From assembly GCA_028456385.1 (NCBI GenBank), contig JALNQF010000107.1:92102-156101 (forward strand): 64,000 nt of DNA, in the 5' to 3' direction. The notes under the pieces are model-generated. The model worked only from the letters and a program-made list of their open reading frames with translations. It ran no database searches and had not been told where the DNA came from. Source of the stretch: Ophiosphaerella korrae. Taxonomy: Eukaryota > Ascomycota > Dothideomycetes > Pleosporales > Phaeosphaeriaceae. Positions 21,514 through 33,738 of the stretch are shown here, in pieces. Made by a program: the position numbers and the translations under genes. The first letter of the stretch is position 1. The number at the start of each line of letters is the position of its first letter.

Positions 21514-24500
21514 ATGGATGCGCCTGTGGATGTGGTGCCCTCTGTCGAGGCACCGCCTGTCGTGATCGATGATCCAGCTCCCAAAGCCGCCCTGACGCCC
21601 CCGACCAGCGAAGATAATGACAAAAGGGACGAAAGGATGTCGTCTGAGTTGTCTGAGCTTGACAGCGACGACGGCGAGGACATTGAGCCTGACCATTACT
21701 TTGAGGGAGGAAAGATACCCGTCTTCAAGCCGGTATGTGATAGAGCTGCACATGGCCTGCATTGCACGCGCCCTGGAGCTGCGCGCAGCTTTGTCCTAGC
21801 ATAATTGTGAAGCGTTACCGCGGCTAATTGTGTGTTGCCTAGACAATGGATCAGTTCCGTAACTTCAAGCGATTTGTCGACAAGATTGACAAGTATGGAA
21901 TGAAGTCTGGCATCGTCAAGGTGGTTCCACCGGCAGAGTGGTAAGTTCTTGCGAAAACGGAGTATTTGTAAAGCTTGTCACTCATTGTGCACAGGCGTGG
22001 CTCCCTCCCCGATCTTAGCGAAGCCGTCAAGTCAATCAAAGTCAAGAATCCAATCATGCAAGAGTTCGCTGGTCAACACGGCATCTACACACAAGCGAAT
22101 ATCGAGAAGCAGCGATCATACAACTTGCCTGAGTGGCGGGCCGTCACCGATGAGCCCCATCATCAACCACCAGCTAAACGAGGTGAGCGCCGAAAGGCTG
22201 CGGCCGAGGCTCCGTCTCGTACACGCTCCACCAGAGCTCAGGCCGCCCCCACAAACGCCGATGACACCCCACGTGCATCTAGGCGCGGACCTGGCCGTCC
22301 TCCCAGAAGACGTCAAGTGAAAAAGGAACAGAACGATGATGATGACAATGATGACGATGCGAATTCCATGGATGTGCCTCCTACCCCGACATCTCCCGGC
22401 CGGGAAGAGAAGCGGACAAGGAGGAAGATCAAGAAGGAGGACGAAGATGATGCAACCCCAACCAAAGTTCGTGGCCGTCAGCCAAAAGCCGTTGACCAGA
22501 AAAAGTCTGTGTCGTCTCGTCGTCTAAACAACAGAGGCGCCGTGGCAGATTACGTTGATGAAATGGCTTTTGAGGACTTCGACTACCATCTTCCCGGTCT
22601 TGACGAGTACACTGTTGAACGCTGCAAGGAGCTGGAAGACAACTACTGGAGGACTATCAACTACGGACAACCTATGTACGGCGCCGATATGCCGGGATCT
22701 CTCTTCGATGAGCGCACAACATCCTGGAATGTGGCGAAGCTTCCTAACCTGCTTGACGTGCTAGGAACGAAGGTTCCTGGTGTCAACACTGCGTACCTCT
22801 ATCTGGGCATGTGGAAAGCTACTTTTGCATGGCATCTTGAAGATGTTGATCTCTACAGTATCAATTATATCCATTTCGGTGCACCTAAGCAGTGGTACAG
22901 TATCTCTCAAGAGGATGCTCGGCGCTTCGAAACTGCTATGAAGAGCATTTGGCCGAACGATGCGAAGCACTGCTCGCAGTTCCTGCGGCACAAGACGTAC
23001 CTCATTTCTCCTCAGCGTTTGGAGAAGGACTTTAACATCAAGGTCAATCGATTGATTCACTACGAAGGGGAATTTGTCATCACATATCCTTACGGCTACC
23101 ATTCGGGGTACAACATTGGCTACAATTGCGCAGAGTCTGTCAATTTCGCGAACGAGTCCTGGCTGAGCTATGGACGGATTGCGAAGAAGTGTAACTGTGA
23201 GTCCGATAGTGTGTGGGTTGATGTCAATGAGATTGAACGCAAACTGAGAGGCGAGCCTACACCCGAGTACTACGAGGAGACTGATGATGAAGACGAAGAG
23301 GACGGCGAAGATCGCCTTCCAAGTCCTCCACGTAGCGTCGCCGGCAAGCGAAAGCCTGGACGCAAGCCAGCCAACAACAAGAGAAAGCGTGGAAGCAGGG
23401 AGTCTGAAGAAACGCCAAAGCCAAAGAAGGTCAGGCGCATCCGCATTCGCATCAAGATACCTGGCCGTGGGATGCCTTGCATCCTGTGTCCCAACGATGT
23501 CGAATATGATGAACTTTTACCTACCGATACCGGCATGAAGGCTCATCGCATTTGTGCCGATTACACGCCAGAAACATACATCATTGCGAGACCAGAAGCA
23601 GGTGATACCGTGTGCAACGTATCCAACATTAGCAAGGATCGGTTGGAGCTCAAGTGCAATTATTGCCGATCGAAACGCGGCGCTGTCTTTCAGTGTTCGC
23701 AGAAGAAGTGCACAAGGGCTTTTCACGCCACGTGTGCGGTGGCGGCTGGTGTGCAAGTTGATCTCGGCCCAATGCCTACGTTTGACGAGGAAGGTACTGA
23801 ATACTTTTATGATGGATACGACTTCCGGTGTCGTTTCCACAGACCAAAGAAGAGGAACAACAAGACGGTTGATGTCGATTTCCTGGAGAAGGATAAGTTT
23901 ATTCTGAATTATGGCAAGACACTTAAACCTCGGGACGTCATCCAATTCCAGTATGTCGGCGGCGAGATGTATCAGATCTACGGAGCCCAGGTGGTTGAGA
24001 ATAGGCCGGGTGAACAGGCCATGATTGTCGATGTTCTTCCTGACGGGTAAGTTGTCGATTACTTGTAAATTTATTATACTAATAGTGAACAGTGACCGCG
24101 TCGAAGTGGAGTGGAAGTACATTCTCAAACTTCACCCCGACGAGTCTCAACGACCAAAACCATCTCCAAATGCTAAGCCCCTTCCGGAGCACCTTAAGGA
24201 AAGCGATGCATCCCTTGATATCACTAATCGTACCGATGGTGTTCCAGATATGGGTGATCCTTTCCAGGACCCTAATGCAATCCAGAAGTGGGCAGAATGG
24301 CATACGGCACCGCAAGTAACACGGCAGAAAACGAAGGTCGATATGAGCAAGGAGAACCGACTTTGGTATTACCTTGGCAAGACTTCGACAGAGGCAAGGG
24401 CACAGTACACTGAAAATCTAGCAAAGGAACAGAATAATCCTCTGAGTAACTTCCTGGATACTGTCAAGCCGCCACCACCGCCAATGCCAGTATATGCACA

Positions 24501-25599
24501 ACGATCTTACCCAATGTCTTATCCGCTCAAGCCAGCTCCAAGCACGGCTTCGCGGACGTCGATGCAGCAGCAAATACAACCCGCAGGCAAACCATACCAG
24601 TACAAGCCAAAGGAGTCATACATGACAACTTGGAAATCGCCCGTGTACAATCCAGATACACGGAAGAACCCGAATTCTCCAGTGGCACATCAACCTAATG
24701 TGAGCTATGACCACCGCCCGCCATCACAGTCTGGCCAAGTAGCGTATCCAGCGTTCCATCAACATCGACCACCGCCACAGGCGCCACAGCAGTACCAGTA
24801 CCGCCCATATGTGCCACCTCAGGGTCAATCGACTCCGGTCTGGAGGGCACAACCAGGAACCACTGGGCCGATACCCAGTGGAATTGATCAGCTTGCTCAC
24901 ACATCCCAGTCCAAGGCCATGCCTCCACACCCATATGCGCCCTTAGGCGGTACACCAAGCCCGCACTTGCTTCCCGCATACCCTTTCGCTCAAGGCCTAG
25001 CACACGATGCAAATTTCGACTACACTCGTGCTCCGTATAACTCGGCCAGCCAGCCTCGAGCCGGAGCGCCGCCAAACACACTGAGCACCCCATCTGGGCC
25101 GCCCACACCTCAAATGTACGCCTCCTCCACCACCCTCCACGTTGCCCAATCCCCCACTGAATACCTGTCCTATCTCATGCACTTCCCGTACCTGAAAAAC
25201 GCGTTCCTGCGCCGCGCTAAAGCTTACGTTTCTCCCTACAGACCTGGCGCCGGCTTCTCCGATGCCTGGAAGCCCATGCCTGGCCCTGCGCCTGCGCTCC
25301 CTGGACGCCCGCACGCCATGTTCATGTCCGACGACGCCTTCCAGCGCGATATGGCGCGCACGCCCAATCCGTCTGATGGTGCTCCCAAGTGGGAGCATAT
25401 GCTCAAGCAACTTGCTACGTCGGGTGCGCCGCCGCAGAACCGTGGAGCGATGCCGCGTCTTGAGCCGTCGGTTTTGCTGAAGGAGGGTGTGAAGGAGCCG
25501 AAGAGGCCGACGCCCAGTCCGATTAGCGACGATGGGGAGGCGAAGGGAGAGAAAGGGGAGGGGAGTGTGGGTGGGGTCGAGACGTGGCGGTATTCGTAG
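21514..25599 (+). CDS. kdmA: JmjN/JmjC/PHD histone demethylase, KDM4 family
   Basis: Four exons, 21514-21732, 21843-21940, 21995-24046 and 24093-25599, encode 1291 aa. JmjN (about 67-107) is rebuilt across exons 1-3 (KIPVFKP|TMDQFRNFKRFVDKIDKYG...PPAEW|RG). JmjC spans about 345-490: TSWNVAKLPN, WKATFAWHLEDVDLYSINYIHFGAPKQWY and YPYGYHSGYNIGYNCAESVNFA; Fe(II) ligands are H386, E388 and H475. A PHD/extended PHD pair covers about 600-715 (CILCPND, CNYCRSK, CSQKKCTRAFHATCA). Between JmjN and JmjC lies a basic/acidic disordered block with an AT-hook-like RRGPGRPPRRR. The C-terminal 400 residues are Pro/Gln/Tyr-rich and disordered. KDM4 enzymes remove methyl groups from H3K9me3 and H3K36me3 using 2-oxoglutarate and O2 in the nucleus; Aspergillus KdmA tunes secondary-metabolite and developmental genes. 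The start is the first true ATG; the frame remains open a few codons upstream. Confidence 0.94.
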
Positions 25600-26378
25600 G
25601 GGAGGGCATGAGGTTATGGGTCATGGGATATGATGCATCTTTCGATATATATTTTAGGGTGCATGGTGTTTGTGTCGTTTTAATGCGGTGTAGGTATGGG
25701 TGGGAGGATACTTGATAGATTTATGTGATAGTGTGGTTTGGATGAGTGAGTGTTTTGTTTGTGTGGAGTCTGATAGGCGTGTTGTGTAGATTTGGTGATT
25801 GACACTGCATTGGATTAAGAGTCTACAAATAATACAGATATCATGCTCGCCCTCGACACGTAGTATGGTGATGGGGTTGGCTGTAGGTCTTGGTTAGCGG
25901 GAAAAGTGAGAAATTGGCCACTTGAGATGTAGTAGCCAGGAAATGATTAGTTATACGGGGCCTGTTTACAAGGTATCTATAAGTATAGCCGGAGTAATCT
26001 AGGATTCCTAGTGAAGTTATTGAGTAACTAGTATATGATGTATTGCATTAATGAGAGCAGTGATTTACCTGCTTTTTCGGTTTACTGCGAGGTGCTTTGC
26101 TGAACAATCTTTTTTCTGGACGACGAGTTTGAGACAGGTGGAGGACTTTTTGTAGCCATTATTTTAATTAAGAAATTTGATCTCTTTGGATATCCGCGCA
26201 TACTTCAAGCTACAACAACGAGGTCAGCAATCATGTTATAGCAAACAATAAATCCCCTTCTACATGTTTCCAAAGTGAAGATAGTGCCAAAGAGGTGCCA
26301 GAATGCGTCTATATGGGGGGGAGGGGGGGGGAAGGGTATCATTGGATCGAAATATATCTACTTCACAACCTCACATCT
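25600..26378. other. 3' flank and AT-leaning spacer
   Basis: No gene is seen. Composition becomes more AT-rich after about 25.9 kb and a G-run lies at 26317-26330. This marks the left edge of the accessory stretch. Confidence 0.5.
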
Positions 26379-26756
26379 CTATCTGATCCTCCCCACCCAC
26401 ACCCCCTCCAACCCACCCGCAGACTCCCCCGTCTCAACCATCTTCATAGCCTGAAATGCCATCCACCACAATGGCGCCGCCTCTACCGCGCGCCGAATAT
26501 CATCCTGCGTCAACCTCCCCAGCGCCCTAGCCCCCTTCTCCGCCTGCCGGTCCCGAACCGCAGCACGAAGCAGCTCAACCGCCTCCGGGTGGTGGCCCTG
26601 CATCCAAAAACTCAGCTTCTGCAGCAGCTGAAACGTCCGACACAGCCACGCCGCCAGATCTGAATCGTCCGGGGCGATGTCACCTGGGAGGATTTCAGCG
26701 GCGTCGTCCATGGCCCAGTGCTTTCGGATGGTGGCGAGGCTGCGCACTGCGCGGGT
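26379..26756 (-). pseudogene. terminal exon of a truncated, unrecognised gene
   Basis: On the minus strand an acceptor (TTTGTAG) at 26757-26759 is followed by an open frame of 125 codons, TRAVRSLATIRKHW...DDAAEILPGDIAPDDSDLAAW, ending at a stop at 26379. Composition, GC content and amphipathic helices (AAWLCRTFQLLQKLSFWMQ, ARALGRLTQDDIRRAVEAA) are those of a real fungal protein, but I do not recognise a domain. Upstream on the same strand (26760-27000) no exon of similar quality exists; GC falls abruptly at about 26757 and stops appear in all frames. The likely reading is a gene whose 5' part was lost at a rearrangement or insertion boundary. A distant first exon cannot be excluded. Confidence 0.5.
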
Positions 26757-29283
26757 CTACAAAGTTGCTGACTACTTCCCAAATAAGAAAGCTCCTATAC
26801 AGAACTCCGAAGTTGAACCTAGTAGCTACACTACCGTCACAATTAGTAATAATTGTATAGCGAAATACTACAGGACTACGGGCTTACTAGCAGAATTTCA
26901 ACGACAACTTGAAAAGGTACTCGTAACAGCTCGGGCTTTGAGAGGAGCAAGTGAGTGGATACAGTTTCTGCAAGCATAAAGATCATCCTAGCAATAGTCA
27001 TGCTTATTTCGGTACTGGATAGACCTGAAATTTCGCCTAAAAGCTCGCACACGTCTTCGCCGGCGAGTACTAAGAGTGTTTCTAAGCTCTTTCATCGTGC
27101 TAGTGACTTGTCCTCTGGCGTGGCTCCGTTGTAATTGATTTGATGTTTGGCTGCCCAGCCTCACACGGCCCCTAAAGTTGTGGTTCCTACCTTGCATTTC
27201 ACTAGCGGCTAGAACTCGACGACGAAACCAATGGCATGTCACCATGTGAGATGTATGAATATGGCGAAACTGAGCTATAAGAGCTCGATCGCTCGAATCC
27301 ACGATGAATTGTTCGTAGTTTGGGGCCTTAGTGAACCATGTTTTCGTATTTTTGGTCTTCTCGTTGAGACCTCGCAACCTGAGGAACTTTGGGTGCCGTC
27401 TCATAATCTTTTGGTTAGTATGCGCAGTTGCCCGTCAACTTGGCGCCTCTATCATCGTTCATGCCACTTTTGGCGTTCTTGATGGGATTGATTTCGTCTT
27501 CATGTGACAGGACGTCCTCGCCTCTCCCCTTCTCTCAACCGAATATTGCCTTTAGGTCGGTCTCCCAGGGCAGTATGCAACTTCTTCCCCACCATTTTAG
27601 CGAGGAATCCATAGTTCTCTAGTCTGGGCTTAAGCTCGTCCTTAAGTTAGCCAGGTTTGTAGTATCTAGTTGTGCTCCAGATATTGTTCAGTCGTTTTGC
27701 AAGCGCCTGGAGGTGGTCCCTTTGTTTGCAGATTCATGCCCTGGTGCTCGAGAAATCACTTACCATCACCGCCCGTTTCAACGTTACGGAGCGCTCTGGG
27801 CAGTAATTCGACTGATACGGTATTCAGACAGTTAGCCGCTTCATTAGTACTAGCAAAACCTCCAGGATTGTTAGTGGCAACCTGGAAACATACCCAGTGC
27901 TAGTGTCTGCCTGCCCAAGTGGAACCTGTTGGACCTCTTAATGTAAAGTTGCTGGGCCTTACGCTTCTGGCCAGTTTCATCTCCATTATCTTTCATTTCT
28001 TGGTCCTCTGGGGCGGTATTCATGTCATCTTATTACGCAAAAGAGTGGATTATGTATGTTCTTGCTTGGTATTATATTTACTTTCGGCCATGGTAGGGAT
28101 CTCGTAGTGATGTTCCAGCTGTATGATAGATAGTTCAAATGTTAGCAACTTTGTCATAACAGCAAACGAAGACATTCTATCCAATTCCAAAGTGGAGGTT
28201 GTGCCGAAAATGGGCGAAAAGGGCAAAAATGAATTAAGGTGCGCTCCCGGCCAGGATCGAACTTTGGCAAAAAAAAGAGAACCCTTGAACCTTACTGACC
28301 AGGATAGGACCTACCATGTAGAGGCCGAGTTACACCGGTACTTGGACTAAGTAGAGCTCCACGGTGCCGCATGAGACACTACTCGACCTTTCGGACCCCG
28401 AACTCCTATCCTGGAGCTCAGAACAAGGTTTCCCACCCGGGTATGTTTGGATAGTTTTAAAATATTTTGATATATATAGGGCAATAAGTTGACTTGATTG
28501 TACATGTTGTAAATGTCCAGAATAGGAGAGCAATCAGGGAGCACGCTGGAACTGAACTGGAAGGCAATTGCAAATGCTCACTTCAAAGTGATTCATTCGA
28601 GCGATTCTGGAACCTTCCAAGTGGACATGCATATAAGTGACTCAAGCAGCATCTGAAGTACCACTGGAGCATATAGACATGCCACCATCCTCTCTTTGCC
28701 TAGTCTGTCTCGTTAACCAATCTACATACGCTACACACCATCATCTCTTTACCCAGCACCCACAACTTATCATGGATATCGTTACTATTAGCAGGCTACT
28801 TTCTGGAAACAATACCATCTCTACTACTAAGAACTAGCCAGCATTGATTGCCGAAAGTAACTGAGATTGAGGTATTCGAGAGCACTATCCTTGGGCCGTC
28901 GCATGCGTAGGCCTGCCGCCTGACCGCGGAAATCGAAGGCCCCGGCGGCGTTTTGGCTATCTCGATGGCCACAAGCATCGACACTAGCAAGAGGAGGGTA
29001 CGTACTCAGGCCTACAAGCAATTGTTGGATGAGATTGGTAAGTGGCTTCCATCGATCCTGCATGGCCTAAACTAACGCCCATAGTGCAGTAAGCAAATTC
29101 ATCGCGGTTGTGGCTGAGTTATGCAGAGCCGCCCCTTCTCTGAGATCCATTGATTCGTTCATGTGCTCAGGCATCATTGTATCCACGAGTTGAGTCTTGT
29201 TTGTTCCCTCAAAACATTCGTAAGATTTCATGCCTACGAAAGGTTTAGCGAGGCTCAGTGAAAGGACTGATTATATGCGTACG
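26757..29283. other. decayed accessory sequence with exon-like fragments
   Basis: No intact gene. On the minus strand between about 28050 and 26990 there are protein-like stretches separated by intron-like signals: a Glu/Asp-rich piece near 28020-27920, a piece with TNEAANCLNTVSVELLPRA ending at a GGTAAGTG donor near 27775, a piece with MNLQTKGPPPGACKTTEQY, one with LKPRLENYGFLAKMVGKKL, and a 138-codon frame at 26988-27404. On the plus strand near 28980-29100 a piece ending YKQLLDEIG is followed by GTAAGT and a CTAAC...CCATAG acceptor. I recognise none of them; they may be the remains of one or two old genes or transposon proteins. Confidence 0.35.
28239..28311 (-). other. tRNA-like relic (A- and B-box resemblance)
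   Basis: Read on the minus strand, an A-box-like string TGGTCAGTAAGG lies about 35 nt before a good B-box/T-loop string AGTTCGATCC, as in RNA polymerase III promoters. The 7-bp acceptor stem and the T-stem do not pair, and the putative anticodon arm is replaced by a run of seven T, which would itself terminate Pol III. This is therefore a decayed tRNA or a tRNA-derived SINE fragment, not a working tRNA gene. It could also be coincidence. Confidence 0.25.
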
Positions 29284-29730
29284 TGTCAGATGAGCTGGCG
29301 TACGAGCCAGCTCATGAATCGATTCAGACGGCGATCGATCTGGCATCGCGTGCGCGACGCTAGTTAGTGCGCGATACTAGCTCGCCACTAACTCAACCAC
29401 AACCACAACTCATCAACTCAACTACGGCATCCTTGGAGAGCCGCAGCGCCAGCCGGAGAATTGAGATCTGGTTCGGAAATCACATGAATAACGGCTATCG
29501 TCAATACGATGGCTCATCGCGTCATGACCAGACTGCGTAGAGCCGATACATGAGCAAACCACGAAACTCGAGATAACGACTCTCCATCACCGAGCCGCAA
29601 CTGCGCAGAGATGAGTATATAGATTGGAGACAGAGCAGCAGATAGGAGACAAAAAAAAGAACAATCAATCAACTCAATTCGAATCAATTCAATCATCCAC
29701 ATCATCAATCAGTGACCATCAAATCCGACA
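29284..29730. mobile_element. solo LTR with GTAC target duplication
   Basis: A 447-bp block begins TGTCAG and ends CCGACA, i.e. short inverted TGTCRG ends with the TG...CA of LTRs. It is flanked by GTACG on the left and GTACT on the right: a 4-bp match, or a 5-bp duplication with one change. Read in plus orientation it carries a TATA-like string (GAGTATATAG, near 29614), an A-run (near 29651) and a short CA/TC-rich 3' part, as in U3-R-U5. A perfect 10-bp hairpin (29290-29299 with 29306-29315, 6-nt loop) lies just inside the left end. No primer-binding site or polyprotein follows, so I call it a solo LTR left by recombination. It shows little RIP and no relation to the two LTR families at 55-62 kb. 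Confidence 0.7.
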
Positions 29731-32075
29731 GTACTACGGCCTGCTGGATGGTGGTTTGTAGGCCCCAGGGTGGTGTAGATGACGGTCGAGGAGATCGGGG
29801 ACTGGGATTTTCAACCGAGTGGCTGTTGCTCTTATACAGCCAAGGCGGGGCTAACGAGGTGAAGACCAGAGCCAGCCAAGGTTTGCCAGGAAGTGAAGAC
29901 GAAAAACCCTTCGGTAGAAAAAGCCCCCTAGAGGGGACAAGGCCTGCTTTTCCTATTTGTCCGAGAACAGAGCGGATGGCGAGAGCCCTTGGGAGTATGA
30001 AGGACCAACTGCGGCGTTGCGCGACCACATTGAGTCCCAAGGGGGCCAAGTCGTCTCTAAGCAGAATCCGGCGCCACAGCAAACTGAACAGGCGTATTGG
30101 GGAGGACAATCATGATAAAAACGCTATACCATATGCCGCCTTAGCACCTTCAATTCATTTTAAGAAATATAATAATGGCTTACTTGTGTACAATTGATGC
30201 CGTAGCCTATATCATGTGTCCAACAATTATCCGTCTTATACGTACTGGAAAGGGCAATACTGAGGTTCTTTTACGGGCCCATGTAAGATATAGGCTATTT
30301 TTAGGGTTGATTTTGTACCGTCTATGGAGAAGTATGACCGGGACATCATAAGATGGAAGCTGTTGCACAGATCTATCGTCGGGAAAGACCACAGGCTCAT
30401 TGCACGGCGGCTCCCTTCCACCGCGGTTCAAAAGCCTTACATGACATCTGGCTTATTCAAAGGAACTCATAGCGAACTGTTCCTTTGACCTGGCGCTTGA
30501 AATTTGCGACATATGTAACCGACGTTCCCAACGCTATGCCAAATGTCACGTTGGTAGTGGATGAACATCTCATTCTTGCGCGTTCGTACCCTTGATGTCG
30601 GCACCAGCAATGGAAAACAAGATCTGTGGCTCCGATTGGCCATTGATAGAAACTTTTTTATCTTCGGGAGTTCTTACGAGAGCAGCATTATCGAATTGTT
30701 TTTAGAATAATGTAATCGCTGCTATTGATGCATTACTTAACTACATCTAAAATATCATCCTTGAGAACGACACCAAGACATATAGCCATCTCAGCGTAGT
30801 AGATGCAGACCAATGTATTTTGTACAGGACATTGCTTGTGTCGACGCGATGTTGCACTAGGAGTAGCGAACTTGTCGTCGCTACCGTCTAATGCGAGATA
30901 CAACTTAGCCTGAATAAACGCTAGTTTATTGTATCTTACTTCTCAACCGTTCCTTTGCTGACATCCATGTACAAGTTTATTTCAGGTCTTGTCTAGACTC
31001 TAGTGTGCTTGTGGCTATATTCCACGCTCGTATTGTGAAAAGGTGTGCTTCGGATAGGAAAAGGATGCAGCTGGGATGTTGCACGACATGTGAATGCAGC
31101 ACGCCCTGTTTACAAAAATAGACACATATCCCTTGGCGCGAAATTATTTGTGCAGTGATGGCGTACTCGAATGGCGTAAATTGGCTTGTCGAATGATCAT
31201 AGTCTTATTCCAGCCTTTAATTCCAGTAACTCCAGATATATAATACCGTTATTAACAATTTACTGCATCGCTGTGTTTCAGAACGATAATTCTTCTTTTG
31301 TAGCAGTTATTTATTTCCAGAGTCGTAGCTCATCTCTTTCTTTGCTTTCGTTCATTGTAGTCGTAATGACTACATTTGCTGACCTTTATATACCAAACGT
31401 CCTTTCAAATTTGTCCGGGTGTGCATCCGTGTGGTCCCGTATTTTTCCCAGGATATCCCATCTCCGCAAATCGCCACTCGATATGTCATCACAACCCCAG
31501 CCCATCCTCGACATCTGGTATGCACAAGTCCCCTAACGACCAAAGTCCGCCGCACCGCACATTTCCCAGATCCGACCAGAGGAGCCCTCCCTGAATTCAA
31601 CGAGACATAACACCCACCTACCCAAAGCACTACCAAGATCCGGCACAATGATCCTCCTCTCCATCACACCTCACCCCATCTGGGCCATGCGATAAGCCCC
31701 ACCTCCCCATTGGCCACGTACCTGCATATTGCCGCATGCCCACCCAAGACAGCTGATACCGGTACAACCCATGCAGTGCAATACAAGCACCGCATCTTGG
31801 CGCCGCGCACCCGCACGCCTTATCCAACCTGCCAAGTCAAGCCACACGGTTCGCAGCTGCTCTATCAAGCAAGGCGCTGGCCGCGCATTCGTACGGAAAT
31901 GCGTTCATGTGGATAATTAATATTTGGGCACTTGGCAGGATGATGCAATGGATGAGTGACATGGCGCTAACACGGCGTTGACGCAAGGTGGATGTGGTAT
32001 AAAGAGCGTAAGGGGTGTGATTTTGATTCTGCACTTTTCGCCAAACGCAAGTCACGTGGAATTGTATATTGTAGG
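29731..32075. other. accessory/intergenic sequence
   Basis: Contains a 161-codon plus-strand frame (29712-30197) that starts inside the solo LTR, has no recognisable domain and looks fortuitous or decayed. From 30.2 to 31.6 kb the DNA is AT-leaning without protein-like frames. The right end is the promoter of the aminopeptidase gene, with TCACGTGG at 32052-32059 only 24 bp ahead of the start codon, matching the Cbf1/E-box consensus. Confidence 0.45.
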
Positions 32076-33738
32076 ATGAAGTCATTTGCTGTTTGGGGCG
32101 CGTTGGGCGCCGTGGCCATGGCGGTGGAGAGACGGCAGTATCCGGCGTACAAGCCGACTGTCAGCGCGGTAGGGAACTCAGATCGAAGTATAGTGTTGAC
32201 TTGGTATTGATGTGCACAGGATCTTCTCAAGGCGGACATCACGCGTGCTAAACTCCTTGCCGGTGCGCAGCAGCTCGAGGACTTTGCGTACGCATCATCC
32301 GAGCGGAACCGGTTCATCGGCAGCCCGGGACACAATGCCACGATTTACTGGCTCAAGGAGTCACTGGAGTCGCTGGACGGGTACTATGATGTGTCTCTGC
32401 AGGAGTTTTTCACAGTGGCGCAGATCAGTGGCTCAATCAATCAGTTTCTCGTGGATGGGGCTACACCGCCGGCGACATCGTTCCTGTTGTTCGACTACTC
32501 GGCGTCAGGCAAAGTTACTGCTCCCTTGGTGGTCGTGAGCAATGTTGGATGCAATGCGGTAAGCCGCACCAAATTGTCTTTCCATGTTCAAGCTTACAAG
32601 AATAGACTGATTACCCTGCGGCCGTTGCTGGAAACATCGCCCTGATCTCTCGCGGGAGCTGCGAGTTTGGCCTCAAATCGGCGCTGGCAGGCAAGGCTGG
32701 CGCGACGGCAGCACTCATCTACAACAACGTAGCAGGGCCTCCTATCCAAGGTACATTGGGTCCTCCTCCTCGCCCGGAAGGCAATTATGTTGCGTCCATC
32801 AGTATCACGCGGGAGCTGGGAGCGTCGTATGTGGCCACTATTAATGGGGGCAAGAATGTTACCGCCACAGTCGATATCACGACTGATATTCGCAACATCT
32901 CTACATACAATGTGATTGCGACGACGAAGAGTGGCGACCAGAATAACAAACTTGCCCTCGGCGCTCACACCGATTCGGTGGCTGCTGGTCCTGGTATCAA
33001 CGACGACGGAAGCGGAACAGTGGGCATTCTGGAGGTCGCCAAAGCGCTATCCAAATACACGATCAAGAACGCTGTGACATTTGGATTCTGGGCTGCGGAA
33101 GAGGAGGGCCTTTTGGGCTCGACCTACTATGTAGCGAAACTGGCCGCCGCCGAAGCAGCCAAGATCCGCGCCTACCTGAACTTCGATATGGTATGTTGTG
33201 TTGTGCCTTGGTTCCTTTCATCCTGGATACTTATGATGTGTAGATTGCCTCGCCAAATTATATCAACGCTATCTACGACGGAGACGGAAGTGCCTTCAAC
33301 CTGAGCGGACCCGCCGGCAGTGCTGAAATCGAAAAGCTCTTCCAGAACTACTTCACCAAGGCAGGGCAGAACTTCACGGCTACGGCGTTCGACGGGCGGT
33401 CCGATTATGGTCCTTTCCTCGATGCTGGCATTCCGTCTGGAGGTTTGTTCACGGGCGCCGAGGGAAATAAGACGGCGCAGGAGGCGTTGCAGTTTGGTGG
33501 AACAGCCGGTATTGCCTTGGACGCGTGTTACCATTCGGCATGTGATAACGTTACTAACTTGAACTTGGATGTGTTTGAGTTGCATGGGAAGGCTATTGCT
33601 GATGCGGTTGCTACGTATGCGCTCTCGTGGGATGGGTTCCCGGCGAGGAATACGACGACGAAGAGTGCGGGCAAGAGGAGCGAAGCTGTGGAGAGTCGCC
33701 ACTATAGGCACAGGCGTGCTCTGCCATTGATGAAGTAA
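32076..33738 (+). CDS. secreted M28 family aminopeptidase with PA domain
   Basis: Four exons, 32076-32168, 32220-32558, 32606-33190 and 33244-33738, all joined in phase 0 by introns of 51, 47 and 53 nt, encode 503 aa. Residues 1-17 (MKSFAVWGALGAVAMAV) form a signal peptide, followed by a dibasic ERRQ. A protease-associated domain spans about 115-235 (ALISRGSCEFGLKSALAGKAGA). The M28A peptidase domain carries the co-catalytic two-zinc site: H265 (GAHTDSV), D277 (NDDGSGT), catalytic E309 with E310 (AAEEEGLLGS), D338 (LNFDM) and H436 (CYHSACD). The C-terminus is a basic, low-complexity tail. The family, which includes fungal Lap2 and yeast aminopeptidase Y, releases N-terminal residues from peptides; a signal peptide without a membrane anchor suggests secretion or vacuolar delivery. 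Several N-x-T/S sites are present. It is flanked by accessory DNA on its left. Confidence 0.93.

Noticed and set aside
26988..27404. 138-codon minus-strand frame in the accessory stretch
   Set aside because: Arg-rich, no recognisable domain, no clear start or splice context; listed only as an exon-like fragment.
29712..30197. 161-codon plus-strand frame after the solo LTR
   Set aside because: It starts inside the LTR end, has no recognisable motif and competes with an equally long antisense frame.
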